A stretch of DNA of 64,000 nucleotides from Planctomycetales bacterium 10988 (GTDB lineage Bacteria > Planctomycetota > Planctomycetia > Pirellulales > Pb10988), in contig CP043547.1 of assembly GCA_009664345.1 (NCBI GenBank), positions 2,446,709-2,510,708 on the forward strand, given 5' to 3'. Made by a program: the position numbers and the translations under genes. Below are positions 19,394-28,699 of the stretch, piece by piece (positions within the stretch are counted from its first letter, which is position 1; each line of letters begins with the position of its first letter). The notes beneath the pieces are model-generated. The model saw only the letters and a program-made list of their open reading frames with translations, was not told the DNA's origin and did not search any database.

Positions 19394-20914
19394 ATGTCGG
19401 CCACTGACCAAGCGAACTATCAAGAACTTCGCAGCCGCGCGATGGAATTGTCCCTTCTTGGCTCGATTGAATCCGTCCTTGGCTGGGATGAACGGGTCAT
19501 GCTGCCAGAGTTAGGGGCTCCGTATCGGGCGGAGCAAATGACGATGCTGGCGGGGAAAATTCATCAAAGCTGGACCGATCCTCGGATGGGGGAATTAATC
19601 GAAAGCCTTGCAGAAAGCGAACTTGCAAACGATCCGGAAAGCGACAGCGGAGCGACCATTCGAGAGTTGAAAAAAGATTACGATCGTCGCAAAAAGCTGC
19701 CGGAAGCCTTGGTGAAAGAGCTGACTCGGCTTTCGGTGCTAGGGCAGCAGGCTTGGCAAAAGGCCAGAGAAACGAATAATTGGAATCAGTTTTCCCCGTT
19801 CTTGGCTCAAATTGTTGAGAAGAAGCGGGAGGAAGCCCAAGCCATCGGCTATGAAGAATGCCCGTATGATGCCTTGCTCGATGAATATGAGCCTGGCGAA
19901 AAGACCTCCCAAGTCGCCGCGGTTCTGGCCGGTCTCAAAGAGGATTTGGTTCCCTTTATTCAGCAGATTGCGGATTCCGGGAAACAAACGCCGGTTGAAA
20001 TCCTGAGCCGATATTATCCGGCGGCGGTTCAAGAATCCTTTGGGAAAGAAGCTGCCAACGCCATCGGATTTGATTTTCAACGCGGAAGGCTGGACGAAAC
20101 CGCCCATCCTTTCTGTTCGGGCATGGGGCCGAATGACTGCCGGATCACGACTCGCTATAATCCTAACTTCTTTAATGAAGCCTTCTTCGGAATCCTGCAT
20201 GAAGCCGGTCACGGGCTTTATGATCAAGGATTAAGGGCGGATGAATATGGTTTGCCGCTGGGGAGTGCGGTTTCCTTAGGAATTCACGAATCGCAATCCC
20301 GGATGTGGGAAAACTTTGTCGGGCGAAGCTTGGCCTTTTGGAAGCATTTTTACCCCGCTGCTCAGTTGGCATTTCCGGAAGCCTTAGGGAATGTGAAGCT
20401 GGAGTCCTTTTACTTTGCCATCAACGCGGTGGAACCATCGCTGATTCGCGTCGAAGCCGATGAGGCAACCTACAATCTCCATATATTAGTCCGTTTTGAA
20501 CTGGAACAGGCTTTAATCAACGATGGGCTGTCCGTCGCGGATTTGCCGCAAGCCTGGAATAGTAAATATGAAAGCTATCTCGGCCTGACCCCGCCAAGCG
20601 ATACCCTGGGAGTGCTACAAGATATCCATTGGAGTGGCGGAGCGATTGGCTACTTCACCACGTATTCTCTGGGAAATCTCTACGCGGCACAGTTCTTTGA
20701 ACAGGCAGACCGGGAAATCGGCCCTTTGCAAGAACAGTTCGCCGCGGGTGTCTTCCAGCCGCTCAAAGAATGGTTGCAAACCAAGATTCATCAACAAGGA
20801 CGGCGATATTCTGCTGCCCAACTGGTGGAAAAAGTCACCGGAAAGCCGTTATCTCACCAGGCCTTGATGCGTCACTTACATACGAAATTAGACCCCTTGT
20901 ATGACTTGAATTGA
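19394..20914 (+). CDS. M32 family carboxypeptidase (Taq type)
   Basis: 506 residues from ATG 19394, chosen because GAGG lies ten bases upstream and the length fits the family; a GTG at 19346 is open in frame. The zinc-protease motif HEAGH occurs in GILHEAGHGLYDQG, followed about 30 residues later by GIHESQSRMWENFVGRS, which supplies the third zinc ligand and the M32-specific IHESQSR signature. DCRITTRYNPNFF upstream is also conserved. M32 enzymes are cytoplasmic metallocarboxypeptidases that trim C-terminal residues from peptides. No signal peptide is present. The gene is monocistronic. Confidence 0.95.
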   Translation: MSATDQANYQELRSRAMELSLLGSIESVLGWDERVMLPELGAPYRAEQMTMLAGKIHQSWTDPRMGELIESLAESELANDPESDSGATIRELKKDYDRRKKLPEALVKELTRLSVLGQQAWQKARETNNWNQFSPFLAQIVEKKREEAQAIGYEECPYDALLDEYEPGEKTSQVAAVLAGLKEDLVPFIQQIADSGKQTPVEILSRYYPAAVQESFGKEAANAIGFDFQRGRLDETAHPFCSGMGPNDCRITTRYNPNFFNEAFFGILHEAGHGLYDQGLRADEYGLPLGSAVSLGIHESQSRMWENFVGRSLAFWKHFYPAAQLAFPEALGNVKLESFYFAINAVEPSLIRVEADEATYNLHILVRFELEQALINDGLSVADLPQAWNSKYESYLGLTPPSDTLGVLQDIHWSGGAIGYFTTYSLGNLYAAQFFEQADREIGPLQEQFAAGVFQPLKEWLQTKIHQQGRRYSAAQLVEKVTGKPLSHQALMRHLHTKLDPLYDLN

Positions 20915-21408
20915 AAACAAGATTGAAATCGAAAAAATTGGGCGAACCATTTCGCCTATATCTTGCGTATTCAATCCAAACCTACCGGTTAGTTTAAGAA
21001 AGGAACTCAATCCTTCTATTAAGTGCTATCTTTTTCGACTGCCTCTTACAGTCAAGCCACCTAGGATCTGATGGACATGGACGATTCCATCACGTTGCCA
21101 AAGTAGACGCCGGGGAATTGGGATATCTCCTCGGTAATCACAGAAAACTTCTGGGGTTTCTTTTTGCGAAGCCTCCGCAATCGTGCTAAACTGAGACAAT
21201 TCTCAGCGGCAAGTTCAAACTTTGGAAGACCTTGGCGACTGCTAAAAGTCCCTTGCTCTTGTTTTATGTGTCATGATTCTCATTGATGAGATCCTCCCGA
21301 GGACAACAATCCAGGATGGTTAGCCGCTAGTCGGTGTTAGCCCTGTTTGCTTTGTCCGTTTAAAATACCCCCCTTGCGCCACTACCTGGACCGGATTTGA
21401 GACTGCCC
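20915..21408. other. Intergenic region holding a short ORF
   Basis: About 490 bases between the carboxypeptidase and the zinc-ribbon gene. It contains the 57-codon minus-strand ORF described separately. The rest (21200-21408) should carry divergent promoters; GCGAA/TTCGC near 20943-20955 could form a weak hairpin after the carboxypeptidase. Confidence 0.4.
21026..21199 (-). CDS. 57-residue ORF with TTG start, unrecognised
   Basis: The minus frame from a TTG at 21199 to a TAG at 21026-21028 encodes 57 residues. A stop codon two codons before the TTG means no upstream start is possible in this frame. The product has the look of a real compact protein: an N-terminal half STIAEASQKETPEVFCDYRG and then PRRLLWQRDGIVHVHQILGG, with a basic tail ending RKR. 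Codons resemble those of the neighbours. No strong ribosome site is present (GAGA just before the TTG). No family was recognised. It may instead be the remnant of a longer broken gene. Confidence 0.4.
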   Translation of the reverse strand: MSQFSTIAEASQKETPEVFCDYRGDIPIPRRLLWQRDGIVHVHQILGGLTVRGSRKR

Positions 21409-22818
21409 ATGCCTGTTATTTCGAATTGTCCTGAATGCGAGCATTCCGTACGACTCTCTGATCAATGGAATGACCCTTCGCAAAAGATGCGATGCCCTTA
21501 TTGCAAAGCGATCTATCCGCTCTCGAAAGTCTTAAGCCAAGCCAAAGATCAAGAAGACGACGAAGATTCCGCCATCATCGAACCAGCCTTCGACTTTTCC
21601 AAATTCAATCCCGATGCGGCAGACGAGGCTTCGGAGGAAAACCCTGCTCCGAGTTTTCCATCCGCAGCGTATGATGACGAGGATGAGAAATCCACGAGCT
21701 TTCCCAACTTTGATGGACCTTCCTTTGGAAACAGCGGAGGTTCTTCGACAGCGGTCGCAACGATGGAATCCGGCGTCAAATTGGAAGTGGACGAAAAGGA
21801 CGCCACCCCGGACACTTTGGCCGAAGCCGCGGTTCGCCGTCAAGAACGGATGAAACCGAACGTCATGAAGCAATTAGGGGGGATTGTCGGAGGAGGAGCT
21901 GCCGGCATCTTTATCGCTTATTGCTTGCTGTTGGCCTATGATCCGCCTCGTTTTAATTACCTCGGCTTGCCCATTCCTTGGGGTTACGGCGACGACAACG
22001 CCCAGGGAGCCGCCTTCGATGAAGAAGCTTGGGAAAAAGCGAGTGCGAAATTTAGCTCGGATTATTACGAGAATGACTCGACTATTAAACCTGTTTCCTC
22101 GAAGAACACAACCAAAACTCCTGTCCCGGAGGTCTTTGTCGATACGGAAGATGTTCAGGACGACTTCGAAGTTTCTTCGGAACAATATCAATCTATCCAA
22201 GGCATGTTCGGCGGCGGGGCTCAGGAAGCTACTCCTCCGAAGCCCATCTTTCAAGAGGAACCAACTCGCTTCTCCGCGGACGAAGTGAAAACCGCCTACG
22301 AAAAAGCCAACGCGTCGATGGCCATTCCAAGCTTCGATGGCAAAGGAACGAACTATTTATTTCAGTCTCAGCATTTTGCTTTGCTCGGTGACTTGGCTGA
22401 AAAAGTGACTTTCCCTGTTTCCGCCGCCGAAAGTATCTCGGAAGAAACGAACGCCCGGCAAATGATGATGGCCACCTTCAATGACTATGCGGCCTCGGAC
22501 CTGCTCGCCGATCAGTTTCAAACCGCTTGGTCGGAGCAAAATGAAGGCGGAATCGCCATGGCGGGGATCATTCAATCGGTGGAACCGGCGGACGAAATCA
22601 CCGTCATCAAGTTCATTCCCGACAACAGCACCATCCCGGTGGAAGTCGTCACCAAAACTCCGACAAAGCTCCAAAGACGGAAACGATATGCCTTGCTCGG
22701 CGTCGTCTATTCTGAACCGAATGACAAAATCACCGCCTATTCAAGCAGTGAAGAGAAGGTCATTTGGCTCGGAGTTGCCGGCGAAGTGAAACGCATGTCG
22801 CGGCTCATTTCCAAATAA
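21409..22818 (+). CDS. Zinc-ribbon membrane protein, function unknown
   Basis: 469 residues from ATG 21409; a TTG at 21397 is open in frame. The first 35 residues form an MJ0042-type zinc ribbon with CPEC and CPYC pairs (Cys7, Cys10, Cys29, Cys32). Residues 45-130 are acidic and disordered (Asp, Glu, Ser, Pro). A single membrane segment lies at about 158-178 (GGIVGGGAAGIFIAYCLLLAY). The C-terminal 280 residues contain another acidic linker and a beta-rich globular domain of unknown type. Such zinc-ribbon plus transmembrane proteins are common in planctomycetes without known function. It is ended by the terminator at 22882. Confidence 0.82.
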   Translation: MPVISNCPECEHSVRLSDQWNDPSQKMRCPYCKAIYPLSKVLSQAKDQEDDEDSAIIEPAFDFSKFNPDAADEASEENPAPSFPSAAYDDEDEKSTSFPNFDGPSFGNSGGSSTAVATMESGVKLEVDEKDATPDTLAEAAVRRQERMKPNVMKQLGGIVGGGAAGIFIAYCLLLAYDPPRFNYLGLPIPWGYGDDNAQGAAFDEEAWEKASAKFSSDYYENDSTIKPVSSKNTTKTPVPEVFVDTEDVQDDFEVSSEQYQSIQGMFGGGAQEATPPKPIFQEEPTRFSADEVKTAYEKANASMAIPSFDGKGTNYLFQSQHFALLGDLAEKVTFPVSAAESISEETNARQMMMATFNDYAASDLLADQFQTAWSEQNEGGIAMAGIIQSVEPADEITVIKFIPDNSTIPVEVVTKTPTKLQRRKRYALLGVVYSEPNDKITAYSSSEEKVIWLGVAGEVKRMSRLISK

Positions 22819-22881
22819 ATAGCATCGAATGTTCGCGGAGCAATCCGAACGAAGCGTCTAACCTTATCGTTCAAATTCAAT

Positions 22882-22928
22882 AAAGTCCCCCGGAGTTGTT
22901 GCAAAACTTCTTTGTTGGGGACTTTTTT
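22882..22928 (+). terminator. Intrinsic terminator after the zinc-ribbon gene
   Basis: AAAGTCCCC at 22882-22890 pairs with GGGGACTTT at 22917-22925, followed by a T-run to 22928. Confidence 0.88.
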
Positions 22929-22940
22929 GTCGTTAGGATA

Positions 22941-23040
22941 GAAACAAACTGAGAAGGTCTGACAAGACTGATTTGAGATTAGCCTAAATTATTCAAACGC
23001 AAGTGTTTTGCTTTGAATCAGGAGGTCTTGTCTGAGCCAC
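22941..23040 (+). repeat. Dispersed repeat, module 2
   Basis: Aligns by eye with 33503-33603 at about 70-75% identity. Shared blocks in order are ACAAACT..GAGAAG, ACTGATTT, TCAAA.GCAAG.GTT, TGAAT..GAGGT.TTGTC and GCCAC. It lies just upstream of the gene at 23086, so it forms part of that gene's leader. Confidence 0.55.
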
Positions 23041-23085
23041 GAAAAAACGCACCCTTTCTTCTTTATCATTTTAGAAGGTTACCCC

Positions 23086-24345
23086 ATGAGTTCCCCCGAT
23101 CTTCCTTCGGAACAACCCAGCGAACCTTCCCCGGAAACCGCATCTCCAGAAAACACACAAACCCAACGAGAAGGGGCCGATCAACTCCCCGCGAATCCCG
23201 CTCCCGGGGCCTCCGCCGCCAAACCGCTCGGCATGCCGGCTTCCGAAGAAGAAGCATCGCTTCTCTCGATGGCTCATGTCAAAAGTTATTTGATGTATTC
23301 CCTGAGCTTGCCGGAACGTGCCCTCCGCAGCGGAGTGAGTCTCGCAGGCGGAATGGTCCAAGAATCGACGGAACTGCTCGTTCCCCAGGCATTTCAAAGC
23401 TCCTCGGTTTATAAAGCCTTTGTCAGTCAATCGCTGGAGTTTTTGCTCCATGACATCGGAGGCGTCAAAAAAGGGGCCGATGCCGAACAAGGGGCCGTGC
23501 CGGAAAATTTCGTCGCTCGCAAGGCCGTCGGGAACTTTGTGGAACTCGCCGGCTTGGCCTCTTTACATCTCTCGCCGATGCTGGTGTTGGCTTCGCTGAG
23601 CGATATCGCTTACGGTTCGAAAGCCTATGTTTTGGAACTCGCCGAGGAGTTGGAAAAACAGGGCGTCATTGATGATACCTCGACAATCCACCACGTCGAT
23701 GACTTAGCCGATGCCATCGCTCGGGCAACGGGAACCGCCGCGGGAGCCTTCAATACCCCGCCGCTTTCGGTCGATGGAATTTATGCCACGATCAATGAAA
23801 CTCAAAGCTCTGTCCGAGAAATCAACCCCACCAAACTCCTCCCCAAAGCGGAAGTGCAACGGATGTGGGAAGAGATGCGCGAGATCGCCGAGAAAGAGAA
23901 TGTCAGCCTCCTTGATGTCTCCAGCGCGATGACACTTCATTCCATGAACAAGATTGGCATTGCCGGCAAAGGTGCCCTCTGCACCGTCAAGGCAGCCGGA
24001 AACTTGGTCGATCGGCATGTCTTCGCCCATTATCAAAATGCGATTGCCGACCTGCGAAACAACGGTTTTTACGCCACGGTTGCCGAATCGAGCAAACCTT
24101 ATATCGAAGCGGTTTACGAAAATTTTTCGACCGACAAAGAAACCCTCACCGAAGATATGCTCTCCGGACGGCTTGTCGGAAGGATGTGGAAATCGATGAA
24201 CAACTGGTGGAAAGGCACCCCGCCGGTTGCCGACAAAGAAGCCCCGGTTGCCCCGGAGAAACAAGCCGAGATCGAGGAGAAGATGGCCGATCCCCACGAA
24301 GAAGTCCTCTCCGACGACCCACCGGCGGATGCTTCAGAGAAATAA
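23086..24345 (+). CDS. Conserved-looking protein of unknown function
   Basis: 419 residues; AGAAGGT lies a few bases before the ATG. The first 50 residues and last 45 residues are Pro, Glu, Ala and Asp-rich and probably disordered. The centre (about 60-370) is alpha-helical, with long amphipathic stretches such as SLLSMAHVKSYLMYSLSLPERALRSG and AVGNFVELAGLASLHLSPMLVLASLSDIAYG. The hydrophobic runs are short for membrane helices, so peripheral membrane association is possible. No named family was recognised. It lies 200 bases before the symporter gene on the same strand. Confidence 0.75.
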   Translation: MSSPDLPSEQPSEPSPETASPENTQTQREGADQLPANPAPGASAAKPLGMPASEEEASLLSMAHVKSYLMYSLSLPERALRSGVSLAGGMVQESTELLVPQAFQSSSVYKAFVSQSLEFLLHDIGGVKKGADAEQGAVPENFVARKAVGNFVELAGLASLHLSPMLVLASLSDIAYGSKAYVLELAEELEKQGVIDDTSTIHHVDDLADAIARATGTAAGAFNTPPLSVDGIYATINETQSSVREINPTKLLPKAEVQRMWEEMREIAEKENVSLLDVSSAMTLHSMNKIGIAGKGALCTVKAAGNLVDRHVFAHYQNAIADLRNNGFYATVAESSKPYIEAVYENFSTDKETLTEDMLSGRLVGRMWKSMNNWWKGTPPVADKEAPVAPEKQAEIEEKMADPHEEVLSDDPPADASEK

Positions 24346-24543
24346 AACTCTTACGAAAAAATCGGAAAAATCGCCAAGAAACAAAGATTGATTGCAAGAG
24401 CTACTTGATTCACGTCAAGACTCCCCTCTATCTTGTCCAAGTCAAGGAAGGGAAGGAAGTAGCTCCGTTGACTCCTTCCATCGCAAACGTTTACAGGGCC
24501 GCCGATCGAAGATTATCGCTCAACGTCTCAGGAAGGAAATGCT

Positions 24544-26025
24544 GTGTCTGATACTCCCCCGCCTGTCGATCCGGATTCTCCCCTCGACCCTTCCCCCGAG
24601 CTGCCGCCTGAAACCCCGACCACTCCTCCTGCGGACCCTCCCGCGAAAGCCAAAGATTCAAACGGTCACGGCCCCGGCAGCCACCTGACTTATTACATTA
24701 TTGGGGCAATCGTCTTGGCGGTCCTGCTCGCCTTAGGAGCCCCGCTCTTGGCCGAAGCAAACGCCGAAGGCAAAGTCACCCCCGAAGACAATCCTTGGCT
24801 GTTCGGCCTCTTTGACTTGCTCGATCTTGGCGGACATATCTTCCTCAATATTTTGAAAATGATCGTCGTTCCGCTGGTGATTGCCAGCGTGATGAGCGGC
24901 ATCCTTGGCCTCGGAGACATCCGCAAGCTCGGCAAACCCGGCGGGTATACGGTCCTTTATTATTTCACTACCACGATGCTGGCCGTTGGCGTGGGAATGA
25001 TCGTGGTCAACATCATTCAACCAGGAGTCGGCTTTGATCAGGAACAAGTACAAAAAGCTGAGATCGAAGGAAAACAGAAGCTCCAAGAACTCGACGAAAA
25101 GCTGGAAGCCGAAGGAACCGACCGCGAGGAACAATCCAAGATTAGTGTGATTCTCAAGAACCTGATTTTAAAACTCTTTACCGACAACCTCCTTCAATCC
25201 GCCGTCGAAGCCGATCTCCTGCCGCTGATTCTGTTTAGTATCGTCTTTGCGGGGATGCTCACGACGATGGGCAAAAGGGCGGAGACCATCACAAAACTTG
25301 TGGTCGCGGCTAATGATGCGCTGTTGAATTTCGTCCTTCTGTTGATGAACGTCGCTCCGATCGGGATCTTCTGCCTAGTAGCAGGTCGTTTTGGTGAGGC
25401 ACAACTACAAGGGGAATTTCTCACGGTACTCGGACAACTCGCTTGGTACGTGATTACGGTCTTGGTCGGACTTTCGATTCATGCCTTCATTACGTTGCCG
25501 ATCATCATGTGGATTTTCGCCCGACGGAATCCCTTCCTGTTTATCCGGCAAATGTCCGACGCCCTGTTGACCGCGTTCTCTACCGCGAGTTCTTCGGCAA
25601 CCTTGCCGCTGACCATTGATGTGGCGGAAAAAGAAGCCGGCGTCTCCCGCCGAAGTGTGGAATTTGTGCTGCCGCTGGGAGCGACCATCAACATGGACGG
25701 GACCGCACTTTATGAAGCCGCCGCCGCCATGTTCATCGCTCAGGCCCTCGGCTATGAATTCACCTTGGCCCAACAGTTGACCGTTTCGATCACCGCCACG
25801 TTGGCCGCGATCGGAGCCGCAGGCATTCCCGAAGCGGGCCTCTTCACCATGATCATTGTGTTGAAAGCGGTCGGCCTTCCGCTGGAATACGTTTCTCTCA
25901 TTGTCACGGTGGATTGGTTCCTCGATCGCTTCCGCACGACCGTCAATGTCCTGGGCGATGCGATGGGTTCGGCGGTGGTCGAAAAAGCCTTCCCTCCCGA
26001 AGAAGAAACTATCACCGCGGATTAG
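24544..26025 (+). CDS. Dicarboxylate/amino acid:cation symporter (DAACS family)
   Basis: 493 residues with a GTG start seven bases after GGAAGG. After a Pro-rich cytoplasmic N-terminus of about 40 residues come eight or so hydrophobic segments and the two re-entrant hairpins of the GltPh fold. The first serine-rich loop is STASSSATLPLTIDVAEKEAGVS. The substrate and sodium-site strand is LPLGATINMDGTALYEAAAAMFIAQ, the NMDGT signature. GAAGIPEAGLFTMIIVL and DWFLDRFRTTVNVLGDAMG complete the core. A roughly 50-residue charged insert near 165-205 is longer than usual. It should import glutamate, aspartate or C4-dicarboxylates with sodium or protons. Confidence 0.93.
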   Translation: MSDTPPPVDPDSPLDPSPELPPETPTTPPADPPAKAKDSNGHGPGSHLTYYIIGAIVLAVLLALGAPLLAEANAEGKVTPEDNPWLFGLFDLLDLGGHIFLNILKMIVVPLVIASVMSGILGLGDIRKLGKPGGYTVLYYFTTTMLAVGVGMIVVNIIQPGVGFDQEQVQKAEIEGKQKLQELDEKLEAEGTDREEQSKISVILKNLILKLFTDNLLQSAVEADLLPLILFSIVFAGMLTTMGKRAETITKLVVAANDALLNFVLLLMNVAPIGIFCLVAGRFGEAQLQGEFLTVLGQLAWYVITVLVGLSIHAFITLPIIMWIFARRNPFLFIRQMSDALLTAFSTASSSATLPLTIDVAEKEAGVSRRSVEFVLPLGATINMDGTALYEAAAAMFIAQALGYEFTLAQQLTVSITATLAAIGAAGIPEAGLFTMIIVLKAVGLPLEYVSLIVTVDWFLDRFRTTVNVLGDAMGSAVVEKAFPPEEETITAD

Positions 26026-26077
26026 AACGACTCACAGCACGATCTTGTTTCAATCTAAACAGAACTTCAGGCGAACG

Positions 26078-27286
26078 ATGTTTACAAAGAATTTCATGAC
26101 CTTCACCGGCTTTCCACAAAAGTTCCTGGTACTTGCCCTCCCTCTTTTGTTGTTCCCCGGTGGTTTGTTAACTGCGGAAGAAAAACCCAACACGCTGACA
26201 ACTTCCGAAGTTCAAAATGGTTGGATTCTGCTCTTCGATGGAGAAACCGACTACGGCTGGCGGGCGGCTTCGAAAGCAAATTGGGAAGTGAAAGACGGCA
26301 CGATCACCGTTTCTTCTGGAGATCAAGGACTTTTCTATACGACAAGTCAATTCGCCAATTATATTTTAAAAGTTGATTTCGAGGCCGACCCAGAAACCAA
26401 TAGTGGAATCTTCCTCCGCACCAGCCCCAAGCCGCGAAATCTCGGCGAAGACACTTATGAACTAAATATCGCGCCCAACAACAACCCTTTCCCAACAGGC
26501 GGCTTTGTCGCTCAGAAGAAAGCGGATTCCATCTCCCCGAAATCGGGCTGGAATACTTTTGAAGTTTGGGCGGTCTGGGGCCGCTTTCAGGTCTTTTTAA
26601 ATAGCGAGAAAGTCTTGGAATTCACCGATCCGAACCCGATCGGTCGCGGCTACATTGGACTTCAACACAATAGCGGCCGTGTCGCCTTTCGCAACATTAA
26701 ATTGAAGCCGATGGAAGGCAAACGCATCTTCAATGGCACCGACCTAACCGGCTGGGAAATCTTTTCTGAAAACGAAAGTGAATGGTCGGTCACCGAAGAA
26801 GGTTATCTTCATGTCGAAAATGGCCCCGGCCAACTTGAAACCACCGAAACCTTTGGCGACTTTATTTTACAAATGGATGTCTTGACTAAAGGGAAACACC
26901 TCAATTCCGGCGTCTTCTTCCGCTCGATTCCCGGCGAACGCTGGAACGGCTATGAAAGTCAAATCCATAACGGTTACGAAGACGGCGATCGTACAAAGCC
27001 TTTGGACTACGGCACCGGAGGTTTTTATCGCCGCCAACCTGCCCGCAAGGTTGTCGCGGATGATTTTGAATGGTTCACGACAACCTTGGTCGTCACGGAT
27101 AACCGGATGGCCACGTGGGTCAATGGGATTCAAGTCAATGACTGGGGCGACAACCGAGATCGTGACGAAAACCCCCGCCGCGGTCGTCGCGATGAAGCCG
27201 GTACGCTCATCTTGCAAGGGCATGACCCGACCACAAATATTCTCTTTAAAGAGTTAAAAGTTTATCCCGTTCCTCCGCGGCGATAA
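26078..27286 (+). CDS. Secreted tandem DUF1080 protein
   Basis: 402 residues from ATG 26078, where the signal peptide begins; the frame is open further upstream inside the symporter gene, but that part is a shadow. The signal peptide ends near LLTAEEK. Two DUF1080 (3-keto-disaccharide hydrolase) domains follow: about 45-205, starting WILLFDGETDYGW and ending RGYIGLQHNSGRVAFRNIKLKP, and about 210-400, starting RIFNGTDLTGWEIF. The family hydrolyses 3-keto-glycosides or acts as a carbohydrate-binding concanavalin-like fold. The gene converges with the desaturase gene with only 36 bases between the stops, which include the AAAAGTACTTTTT palindrome. Confidence 0.9.
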   Translation: MFTKNFMTFTGFPQKFLVLALPLLLFPGGLLTAEEKPNTLTTSEVQNGWILLFDGETDYGWRAASKANWEVKDGTITVSSGDQGLFYTTSQFANYILKVDFEADPETNSGIFLRTSPKPRNLGEDTYELNIAPNNNPFPTGGFVAQKKADSISPKSGWNTFEVWAVWGRFQVFLNSEKVLEFTDPNPIGRGYIGLQHNSGRVAFRNIKLKPMEGKRIFNGTDLTGWEIFSENESEWSVTEEGYLHVENGPGQLETTETFGDFILQMDVLTKGKHLNSGVFFRSIPGERWNGYESQIHNGYEDGDRTKPLDYGTGGFYRRQPARKVVADDFEWFTTTLVVTDNRMATWVNGIQVNDWGDNRDRDENPRRGRRDEAGTLILQGHDPTTNILFKELKVYPVPPRR

Positions 27287-27311
27287 CTTTCAACTGAAAC
27301 ACTCAAAAGCC

Positions 27312-27324
27312 AAAAGTACTTTTT
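27312..27324. repeat. AAAAGTACTTTTT palindrome, copy 3
   Basis: Lies between the converging DUF1080 and desaturase genes and overlaps the desaturase stop codon. Identical core to the copies at 7788, 10352 and 33791. Confidence 0.55.
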
Positions 27325-28126
27325 ACTTCTTTTGAATGTTGATTTTTCTCAAAGGCGTGAGCAATAACCCTTTGAGCGTTTGCCAGTGTGTCTCTTGCCA
27401 GCCATCAACGCCGAACTGAATGGAAGTTAAATCTTCACGCGTTCGCCAGGAACCTGCCAACAGGTCCCAATAAGGCAAGATCGATCCATAATTCGAATTC
27501 GTCTCCGCCCTCTCTCGGCTGTGATGCACCCGGTGCATGGCCGGTGTCACGACAAAAAAATTCAATACGTGATCGAGCTTTCGCGGCAAAGTAATATTGG
27601 CATGATGAAAGAGAATGACCGGCAACAGCAGCGTTTCATAAAGTAAAAGTTGCCAGAGTTCCATCCCGAGTAGCGGCAAAACGATCAATCGAGCGGCTGC
27701 CGAGAGCAGGATTTCCCCTGGATGAAAACGAATCCCCGTGGTCGCATCCATCGCCGGATCGGAGTGATGCATCCGGTGAAATCTCCACAAGAACGGAATC
27801 ACATGATTGATGCGATGCCAGGCATACATCCACCCATCAAAGAGAATCAACACTATAATGGTTTCCGACGTCGGTCCCCAATCGACTTGGCGTAAAATTC
27901 CTACATGGTATGCCTCAGCCCACTGCTGTTGATAGAAAAAACCTGCACCAATCAAGACCGCTCCCAGCGTAGCATTCATCATCGCCAAGGCCATGTTTCG
28001 CCCATCATGCAACACTCTTTGTTTCCAAGAGCCTTTAAAGTGCGAATAAAAGGGCATCCACGTTTCTAACAACAAAAGAACAAGGATGACCCCGGTCACG
28101 ACTCCGGTTTTAAAATAACTTTCCAT
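27323..28126 (-). CDS. Sterol desaturase/fatty acid hydroxylase family membrane protein
   Basis: 267 residues with about four hydrophobic segments. The eight-histidine di-iron pattern is present: HRINH at 104-108, HRMHH at 117-121, FHHAN near 173 and HRVHH at 198-202. The family hydroxylates or desaturates lipids at the membrane surface; substrates include sterols, fatty acids, carotenoids and alkylglycerols, and which applies here cannot be told. Its ATG begins one base after the stop of the 2H-phosphoesterase gene, so translation is coupled. A carotenoid substrate would fit the operon at 37-44 kb but there is no direct link. Confidence 0.9.
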   Translation of the reverse strand: MESYFKTGVVTGVILVLLLLETWMPFYSHFKGSWKQRVLHDGRNMALAMMNATLGAVLIGAGFFYQQQWAEAYHVGILRQVDWGPTSETIIVLILFDGWMYAWHRINHVIPFLWRFHRMHHSDPAMDATTGIRFHPGEILLSAAARLIVLPLLGMELWQLLLYETLLLPVILFHHANITLPRKLDHVLNFFVVTPAMHRVHHSRERAETNSNYGSILPYWDLLAGSWRTREDLTSIQFGVDGWQETHWQTLKGLLLTPLRKINIQKK

Positions 28127-28127
28127 C

Positions 28128-28589
28128 TTATCGATCGGCTTCTTTCAATGGGGCTCCTTGAGAACGTCGTTTCTTTGTATGCCCAAACGAAAGATGAAGT
28201 GGATAATAAGGCTGCCGCGGCAAGCCCAACTCCGTTCGGAGACTTAACAAAAAGTCACATTCAACATTCAGCCACCAATATTCCCCATTCGTCTTTGGAT
28301 GGGATTGATAATAAAACTCGATCTTGCTTCCGTGATATTTTTCCCAAAGCAACTTTCTTTCAGGAGGTGGCTCTTCATCCCGGACCACGGTGATATGTTC
28401 ACTCCAGGCGGGCCTGCGAATTTGAGCCGTTTTATATTTGCTCAAAGAATACAAGTGACGATAATACTTGCCGAGTTCCGGATCGCAATCGACGACCAGC
28501 CACCAGTTCTCCGAAGATTGCTGCCCTAAAAGTTTGGGGCTATACCTCAAGGTTCCGGTCGAACGATTTAATTTTGACAGTTTCGTCAC
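28128..28589 (-). CDS. 2H phosphoesterase-like protein (2'-5' RNA ligase-like)
   Basis: 153 residues. Two HxT/S motifs about 67 residues apart, HIT at 65-67 and HLS at 132-134, sit at the ends of strands as in the 2H phosphoesterase superfamily. These enzymes open cyclic phosphates or act on RNA ends. Two similar WWL segments (NWWLVVDCD and EYWWLNVEC) hint at an internal duplication, as in the two-lobed 2H fold. The match is by motif only, so the assignment is moderate. It is the first gene of a pair with the desaturase (TAA-g-ATG junction) and diverges from the TctC-TctB gene. Confidence 0.6.
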   Translation of the reverse strand: MTKLSKLNRSTGTLRYSPKLLGQQSSENWWLVVDCDPELGKYYRHLYSLSKYKTAQIRRPAWSEHITVVRDEEPPPERKLLWEKYHGSKIEFYYQSHPKTNGEYWWLNVECDFLLSLRTELGLPRQPYYPLHLSFGHTKKRRSQGAPLKEADR

Positions 28590-28699
28590 TTTGAGTTCCC
28601 GCCGAGGTGTTGGGTAGACAAAGGCTTTTTTCGTCGCCTACAATAGCTGGTTCGCAGAAAATTGAACACACAAAAGCGAACCTTTTATCACGGTCTTCT

